This document shows positions 63,471 to 64,000 of a DNA stretch of 64,000 nucleotides, one piece after another. The stretch comes from Maribacter polysaccharolyticus (GTDB lineage: Bacteria > Bacteroidota > Bacteroidia > Flavobacteriales > Flavobacteriaceae), in contig NZ_JARBUY010000001.1 in NCBI RefSeq assembly GCF_028882255.1, forward strand, positions 185,975 to 249,974, given 5' to 3'. The position numbers were made by a program, and so were the translations under genes. How positions within the stretch are numbered: position 1 is the stretch's first letter; the number at the start of each line of letters is the position of its first letter. Below the pieces are notes generated by a model. It made no database searches. It was given only the letters and a program-made list of their open reading frames with translations, and was not told where the DNA came from.

Positions 63471-64000
63471 TTATTTTTCTTTTAAAGCAATGGTACATGT
63501 CGTAAGGTTATGCATTTCCAAGTTGCCTCCCGTGGCCCTTCCCAATTCTGCATTGCTGAACATACCGACCATTGGCACCTTCCATACGTTTTTTATCCCT
63601 TCGATTTCCTGGTTCATCAATGGTCCTAGCGACAAAATCCTACCGGCACAACTGAATACGACCACAGCATCCGCAACCGGCATTTTCGTGGCCTTTAAAT
63701 CCGCAACACCTTTAACCACTTTTTCCATCACATCAAAATCGGGGGGTAGTGAAAAACGGACTTTTGAACCTTGGGGTACCGCGCCGCTTGTATAATAAGA
63801 ACGGTCGTTCCAGTCAACCACCAGTCCCGGTCGCATCACCGGATCTCCTTTTTCCCGCTGTAATTGCAACGGAAAATTGGCCGCTATTTCTATGAGTAAA
63901 CCATTGTTTTCAGGTGTCACGTTTTGAATACCGCCATATTTGGCCGTAAGATCCAGTACTGGGAGATCATCTACGGTGTACACATGGTTTCCTTCGCTTT
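63471..64000 (-). CDS. FIST-domain sensor protein, C-terminal part (partial)
   Basis: The frame is open to the window edge (upstream residues SEGNHV precede the internal GTG at 63983), so at least 176 residues are coding and the 5' part is missing. The visible region matches the FIST C-terminal domain: GNHVYTVDDLPVLDLTAKYGG, FPLQLQREKGDPVMRPGLVVDWNDRSYYTSGAVPQGSKVRFSL, DAVVVFSCAGRILSLGPLMNQEIEGIKNVWKVPMVGMFSNAELGRATGGNLEMHN. FIST domains are thought to sense small ligands such as amino acids and often precede kinases. It is the first visible gene of the operon. Confidence 0.9.
   Translation of the reverse strand, partial: SEGNHVYTVDDLPVLDLTAKYGGIQNVTPENNGLLIEIAANFPLQLQREKGDPVMRPGLVVDWNDRSYYTSGAVPQGSKVRFSLPPDFDVMEKVVKGVADLKATKMPVADAVVVFSCAGRILSLGPLMNQEIEGIKNVWKVPMVGMFSNAELGRATGGNLEMHNLTTCTIALKEK

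Overview
The window looks like chromosomal DNA of a member of the Flavobacteriaceae (Bacteroidota), probably a marine lineage; the genus cannot be fixed from sequence alone. Supporting signs are a fused lpxC-fabZ gene, a PorX-type REC-PglZ regulator, a ~287-residue primary sigma factor without region 1.1, several DUF families frequent in marine flavobacteria (DUF6090, DUF6155), TAnnTTTG promoter -7 elements close to start codons, weak Shine-Dalgarno signals and frequent TTG starts. No rRNA, tRNA, CRISPR array, transposase or phage gene was seen.

Layout. 1-9.2 kb: end of a DinB-like gene, aroB, proline dehydrogenase, alanine dehydrogenase, small membrane proteins, tsaE, the porX-like regulator and an HD phosphohydrolase. 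9.2-15.8 kb: lipid A and lipid block (lpxD, lpxC-fabZ, lpxA, efp, a second lpxD-like gene, sucD, fabG). 15.8-18.7 kb: a membrane VWA protein and a prohibitin-like SPFH protein. 18.8-26.7 kb: a complete histidine operon (hisG-D-C-B-H-A-[dinB-like]-F-IE) preceded by a His-rich leader peptide and terminator hairpin, which looks like attenuation control. 27-30 kb: VWA protein plus MoxR/chelatase-like AAA ATPase. 30-33.5 kb: two-component pair beside a divergent lipoprotein with duplicated anti-sigma-like modules. 33.5-45 kb: membrane proteins, a TruA-like pseudouridine synthase, CorA, cysM-cysE, DUF2461, a large sortilin-like beta-propeller protein, a LolA-like protein and an M19 dipeptidase lipoprotein. 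45-52.3 kb: an HPt-like protein lacking the phospho-His, a pair of 32-residue micro-ORFs, rpoD, DUF6155, a 2-hydroxyacid dehydrogenase, a DEAH helicase and a glycosyltransferase. 52.3-53.3 kb: a nearly perfect 543-bp tandem duplication carrying two identical small exported proteins.

The most striking region is 53.6-64 kb. It is a tightly packed minus-strand signalling operon: a FIST-domain protein (cut by the window end), a soluble histidine kinase, a 7TMR-DISM histidine kinase, a beta-propeller histidine kinase lipoprotein, a stand-alone receiver, a receiver fused to a class III nucleotide cyclase, and a membrane protein resembling the Pycsar effector family (DUF5706), followed by a DUF6090 protein. 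This reads as a phosphorelay controlling cyclic-nucleotide synthesis, with a Pycsar-TM-like membrane protein as the likely output. The cyclase keeps the Lys/Asp pair typical of adenylate cyclases, so it differs from the classical pyrimidine-cyclase Pycsar arrangement.
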